A model generated the notes under the pieces. It was not told the DNA's origin. It did not search any database and was given only the letters and a program-made list of their open reading frames with translations. Both the position numbers and the translations under genes were made by a program. This document shows, piece after piece, positions 61,071 through 64,000 of a stretch of DNA of 64,000 nt. The DNA comes from Dactylosporangium roseum (GTDB lineage Bacteria; Actinomycetota; Actinomycetes; Mycobacteriales; Micromonosporaceae). The DNA is taken from assembly GCF_025264685.1 (NCBI RefSeq), contig NZ_CP073721.1:5075001-5139000 (forward strand), given 5' to 3'. How positions within the stretch are numbered: position 1 is the stretch's first letter; each line of letters starts with the position of its first letter.

Positions 61071-61792
61071 CTACCAGCGGTTGTGGGCCTCCTCCGCCCA
61101 TCCCGCCAGGGCGTCCACGCTCACCCGCTCGCCGTCGTCCGCCTGGATCCAGCCGGAGAAGTGCCCGAAGCACTGGTGCGTCTCGTTGGCCACGACGCCC
61201 AGGTTGGTGCGGGCGACCTTCTCGTGGAACGGGTGGAACTCCACCTCGACCCGGTCGCCGCTGATCCGCCACGGCCGCAGCCAGTCGCGGCGGTCGTAGC
61301 TCCAGCGCAGCTCGGCGCCGATCTTGTGCAGCCGCCCGCCGACGAAGAGCGCGTTCTCGGTCGAGCCGGTGCCGTCGGTCCATGTGCCGCCGAGCTGGAT
61401 CGACCGGCCCGGATCGTGCTGCCCTCGGGGCTCTGGTCGATGTCGATCGACAGGCCGCCGCCGCGCACGCTCACGGTGCCCGCGCCGCTGACGGGCGGCA
61501 GCACGACGCCACGGGCGAAGGGCACCACCGCGTCCTTGCCGAGCTCGACCTTCGTGGCGCGGTCGAGCACGTAGACGGCGTGCACGCCCGCGTAGTCCAG
61601 CGACGACGCGACCAGGCCGACGATGTGTGCGGGCGTGACGATCCCCCAGTACTCCCAGCGCTTGGTCCGCCCCCAGCCGCGCAGGTTCGCCCGGTGCAGC
61701 GGCCGGCGGGACCAGCCGACCGCCGCGGGGTTGAGCCGCCCGTTCGGCAGGCACAGGTCGACCGGCTCGACGATCTCGTGCTCGTGCGTCAC
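61071..61792 (-). pseudogene. DUF2804 protein remnant, frameshifted and internally deleted
   Basis: ATG 61792 opens HEIVEPVDLCLPNGRLNPAA and stays in frame through SLDYAGVHAVYVLDRATKVE to SIDIDQSPEG. From about 61400-61415 the family continues in another frame as IQLGGTWTDGTGSTENALFV and RTNLGVVANETHQCFGHFSG, ending GWAEEAHNRW. DUF2804 proteins are about 330 residues; here about 100 residues of the middle are missing at the same point as the frameshift. It is therefore a deletion pseudogene. It lies between the inverted repeat and cbtA. Confidence 0.8.
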
Positions 61793-61819
61793 CCGGAAAG
61801 GGTAGGCCCTGCCGGGTGC

Positions 61820-62584
61820 TCATCCCGTCCGGGCGAGGCCGACGGGCATCGCCTGACGTGCCGCGCGGTGTCGTTCGGCACGGTCGGTCAGCGCTCCGAA
61901 CAGCAGGCCGAGCGTGCTCCACAACACGAGCTGCGTGCCGGCCGAGGCCAGCCGGAAACGCCACAGCAGGGTGGCGGGAAAGTCGGCCGGTACCTCGTCG
62001 ACGGCCGGGAGCAGCAGTCCCGCGATCGCCACGACGACGACGTACGCGCCGGCGGCGGCGACGACCGCGTTCCAGCCGCCGAGCCGGGGCACGAGGCCGC
62101 GGGCGACCAGCACCGAGCCGAACGCGGCCAGCACGCTGACGCCGACCAGGACGAAGTACAGGGCGGTGCGCCGCCCGATGGTGTCCGGTTCGCCGACCGC
62201 GGGCGGGTTGGCCGGGTACTTCACGAACGGGACCAGGAACATCGCGACGAACCCGAGACCTCCGACCAGCAGTGCCGTGGCGCGCGGCCCGAGGGCGCCG
62301 ACGCGTCCGTAGCCGCCGGCGAACGCCATGGCGAAAATGCCGCCCAGGGCGGTGCCGTAGAGCAGCACAGCGACACCCAGGCCGGCGGTGGACTGCACGG
62401 TGCGGCTGACCGGTTCCGGCTCCGCCGCACCGGCGTGCACGTGGTCGGCGTGGGTGTGGGCGTTCTCGAACGCGATCGCACCGTCGATCTGCGGTTCACC
62501 GAACACGCTTGCGAAGGCGAAGGCCAGGCCGGCCGCTACGATGCCGACCAGCATGCCGCGGATCAGCAGTGTACGGACGCTCAT
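61820..62584 (-). CDS. cbtA: CbtA-family cobalt transporter subunit
   Basis: A 254-residue protein with about six helices, starting MSVRTLLIRGMLVGIVAAGL. After helix 1 there is a His-rich external segment (ENAHTHADHVHAGAAE). FVPFVKYPANPPAVGEPDTI then GRRTALY is the CbtA signature. CbtAB is a predicted cobalt uptake system, known from genome context with B12 riboswitches. It lies 12 nt after cbtB, so the two are an operon. The neighbouring cobalt-type hydratase genes suggest that it supplies their metal. Confidence 0.92.
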   Translation of the reverse strand: MSVRTLLIRGMLVGIVAAGLAFAFASVFGEPQIDGAIAFENAHTHADHVHAGAAEPEPVSRTVQSTAGLGVAVLLYGTALGGIFAMAFAGGYGRVGALGPRATALLVGGLGFVAMFLVPFVKYPANPPAVGEPDTIGRRTALYFVLVGVSVLAAFGSVLVARGLVPRLGGWNAVVAAAGAYVVVVAIAGLLLPAVDEVPADFPATLLWRFRLASAGTQLVLWSTLGLLFGALTDRAERHRAARQAMPVGLARTG

Positions 62585-62596
62585 CTCGTCGGTCCG

Positions 62597-62818
62597 TCAG
62601 TGGCAGGGGAAGGCCAGCAGGTGTCTGCCGTCGTGTGTGAACTCGTGCACGAACGTGCCGGAGAAGATCGAGATCGCGCCCTGTTCGGCGCCGACGAAGT
62701 AGATCACCAGGGCGGCCAGGAGCAGGCCGAAGGCGGCCCAGGGCAGCAGTTGGCGCAGCGGGATCGCCACCGGCAGCGGCGGATGGACGGGGGTCGGCAG
62801 GGCTGCGGTCTGGGACAT
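62597..62818 (-). CDS. cbtB: CbtB-family cobalt transporter subunit
   Basis: A 73-residue protein with one helix (LLPWAAFGLLLAALVIYFVG) and the CbtB C-terminus FVHEFTHDGRHLLAFPCH, rich in metal-binding His plus a terminal Cys-His. The start is ATG 62818 with GGAGG about 7 nt upstream (CGGAGGTTCCTG). It is upstream of and cotranscribed with cbtA. Confidence 0.93.
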   Translation of the reverse strand: MSQTAALPTPVHPPLPVAIPLRQLLPWAAFGLLLAALVIYFVGAEQGAISIFSGTFVHEFTHDGRHLLAFPCH

Positions 62819-62849
62819 CAGGAACCTCCGTGAGATCTGCGGACGGCGA

Positions 62850-62935
62850 GTCGGCTGTTGGCACGTGCCGGGTCGCTTCTCCCCCGCGAGCCGGATCGCA
62901 AACACCGCACCAAGGCAACCCGGGTGGGTGCTCGC
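62850..62935 (-). promoter_or_regulatory. Possible cobalamin-type leader RNA of cbtBA
   Basis: On the minus strand the 240-nt gap between the hydrolase genes and cbtB contains GGTGCGG, then GCGATCCGG, then GGGGGAGAAGCGACCC and GTGCCAAC, in the order of the conserved core of cobalamin riboswitches (GGTGC, AATCCGG, GGGAGCGACC, GCCACTG). The 3' B12 box is not recognisable. A variant or degenerate riboswitch is possible. Confidence 0.25.
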
Positions 62936-63059
62936 GATGACCCGGTCTTGACGACGAGCCGGCGGCGAGCTGTCCCGCGCTGCCGCCGTGGACGGGCTAG
63001 CGTGCCGATCCACGACGGCAGCGGACCTGCCGCACAGCCTTCGTCCGGTCGCGGGCCGG

Positions 63060-63392
63060 TCACTCCTCGAGTCTGGAGCGGATCTGCCGCATCTTCGATC
63101 GCAGCTCCTGTTCGTCCAGGATGCCCTGCTCCAGGAGCAGATGCGCGACCACGAGCGCCGATCTGGCGTGGACGGGATAGCCGGCGTACACGCTCTCGCC
63201 CAGCCGATCCTCGGCATGCCGGCGTTCCAGGTTGTCGAGCGCGCCACGCCACGACAGGCACTCGCAGGTCGCCTGCATGCTCGACTCCCACGGGTCCGGC
63301 GTGCGGTCCAGCTCGGGCAGGCTGCGGTCCTCGCGCCGGACTTCGGTGCCCATGATGTCGATCAGGACGTCGTCGGTCTTCATACCGGTCAT
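63060..63392 (-). CDS. Nitrile hydratase beta N-terminal-like/thiocyanate hydrolase small subunit
   Basis: A 110-residue protein. WESSMQATCECLSWRGALDN, YAGYPVHARSALVVAHLLLE and QGILDEQELRSKMRQIRSRL match the helical N-terminal domain of nitrile hydratase beta, which is a separate subunit in thiocyanate hydrolase. The start ATG 63392 shares a base with the stop of the alpha/gamma-type gene (TGATG). It probably forms part of the cobalt enzyme. The C-terminal beta-barrel half is not seen downstream and may be encoded outside the window. Confidence 0.8.
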   Translation of the reverse strand: MTGMKTDDVLIDIMGTEVRREDRSLPELDRTPDPWESSMQATCECLSWRGALDNLERRHAEDRLGESVYAGYPVHARSALVVAHLLLEQGILDEQELRSKMRQIRSRLEE

Positions 63393-64000
63393 CAGCGTCC
63401 GCCGGCCTTCGCGTTCGGGGCCCGCTCGGCGGTCCACTCCGGGTTCGGCAGGGCGACACCGATCATGGTGTCCCGCGTCACGATCGACGCGAGCTGCTCC
63501 TCGGTCCACCCATCGGTGCCTTCCGGACGCATGGGCATCACCATGAACCGCGACTTCTGGTTCGAGTCGTGCACCCGCACCTCGACGTCCGACGGCAGGT
63601 GGAGCCCGAACTCGGCCAGCACCTCACGGGGCCGTCGAACCATGCGGCGGCGGTAGTTCGGCGTCCGGTACCAGTCCGGTGACATCCCGAGGACGGGACG
63701 CGGGTAGCAGGAGCACAGCGTGCAGACGATGACGTTGTGGACCTTGGGCGTGTTCTCCAGCACGTAGAAGTACGTGTAGTCGCTGGGCGTGCCCGTTCCC
63801 GTCGGGTCGAGCCAGTCGACACCCACCGCCTTGCTCGCCTCCGTGCCGTCGCTGAGCAGTTGCTGCTTGAAGGCGGGGTCGAGCCACGCCTTGGCGACGA
63901 GCTGGGCGCCCTTGGCCGGGGTGCGCGCCTCGGTCCATTCGGCGAAACGCCGGTGGTCCTCGGCCGAGAACAGGCCGTGCTCGATGGCGAGCTCACGCAC
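63392..64000 (-). CDS. Cobalt-type nitrile hydratase alpha/thiocyanate hydrolase gamma-like subunit (5' end outside window)
   Basis: 202 residues are visible; the start lies beyond the right edge (the frame is open at 64000). The metal site is VCTLCSCYPRPVLG: CTLCSC is the cobalt-type claw (iron enzymes have CSLCSC). The following YPRP and WYRTPNYRRRMVRRPREVLA, plus VHDSNQKSRFMVMPMRPEGT, resemble thiocyanate hydrolase gamma more than classical nitrile hydratase, which has YPWP. It would hydrate a nitrile or hydrolyse thiocyanate (to COS and ammonia). Linked cbtAB genes fit a cobalt requirement. Confidence 0.88.
   Translation of the reverse strand: MRELAIEHGLFSAEDHRRFAEWTEARTPAKGAQLVAKAWLDPAFKQQLLSDGTEASKAVGVDWLDPTGTGTPSDYTYFYVLENTPKVHNVIVCTLCSCYPRPVLGMSPDWYRTPNYRRRMVRRPREVLAEFGLHLPSDVEVRVHDSNQKSRFMVMPMRPEGTDGWTEEQLASIVTRDTMIGVALPNPEWTAERAPNAKAGGR

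Noticed and set aside
1..64000. tRNA, rRNA, CRISPR arrays, transposases or phage genes
   Set aside because: None could be recognised by reading. The 36-bp inverted repeat has no transposase and no second copy in the window.

Overview
The window is very GC-rich, with GTG and TTG starts, stop/start overlaps (ATGA, GTGA, TGATG) and families common in actinomycetes: a SAV2177/DUF574 methyltransferase, a PknB-type kinase, FCD-GntR, IclR and RpiR regulators, an F420-type luciferase-like enzyme and CbtAB. A filamentous actinomycete is likely. Micromonosporaceae is a guess, based mainly on the repeat at 60961-61061. No rRNA, tRNA, CRISPR array or complete insertion sequence was seen.

Layout. 1-8.8 kb holds unlinked housekeeping and accessory genes: a methyltransferase, LysR/MFS pair, SGNH hydrolase, AI-2E-type transporter and small membrane proteins. 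9-14.6 kb is a leftward operon of a SIS-like protein, an ABC solute-binding/uridine-phosphorylase chimera, an RpiR regulator, an MFS transporter and an MBL hydrolase; it looks like the remnant of a larger sugar or nucleoside uptake locus. 14.8-20.4 kb holds a polyphosphate-polymerase-like VTC/DUF4956 pair, a two-component system with a poly-Asp-tailed membrane peptide, and a Ser/Thr kinase. After a hydrolase-cupin fusion gene and an APC permease comes a complete urea-nitrogen unit (24.1-33.0 kb): ureABCEFGD, a urea transporter, a DUF1275 protein and a convergent Amt-PII fusion.

33.2-60.6 kb is a catabolic island. Two tandem IclR paralogues flank a first set: a His-rich cupin (frameshifted), cyclase, MmgE/PrpD, quinone oxidoreductase, membrane protein, CaiB CoA-transferase, hydantoinase-like enzyme and CitE lyase. 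A composite operator (palindrome plus one extra half-site at a fixed 20-nt step) recurs in front of most of these units and once near 21.9 kb. A second set is a leftward 12-gene operon (56523 to 45988) in which every gene overlaps the next: MaoC, LLM enzyme, CaiB, PrpD, triple-RidA protein, MaoC-N, MaoC, thiolase-like, DUF35, acyl-CoA dehydrogenase, CitE and cupin. Just upstream, a FadR/FCD-type GntR regulator lies with an AMP-ligase, a small MaoC and an enoyl-CoA hydratase, and GTCTGAC-core sites lie at both ends. The gene content suggests that an unsaturated or branched acid is activated by CoA transfer, hydrated by MaoC enzymes and cleaved by a CitE lyase and an Ltp2/DUF35-type retro-aldolase. 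The substrate cannot be read from the sequence.

The right end holds a perfect 36-bp inverted repeat, a decayed DUF2804 gene, the cobalt transporter pair CbtAB, and a cobalt-type nitrile hydratase/thiocyanate hydrolase-like enzyme that runs off the window.
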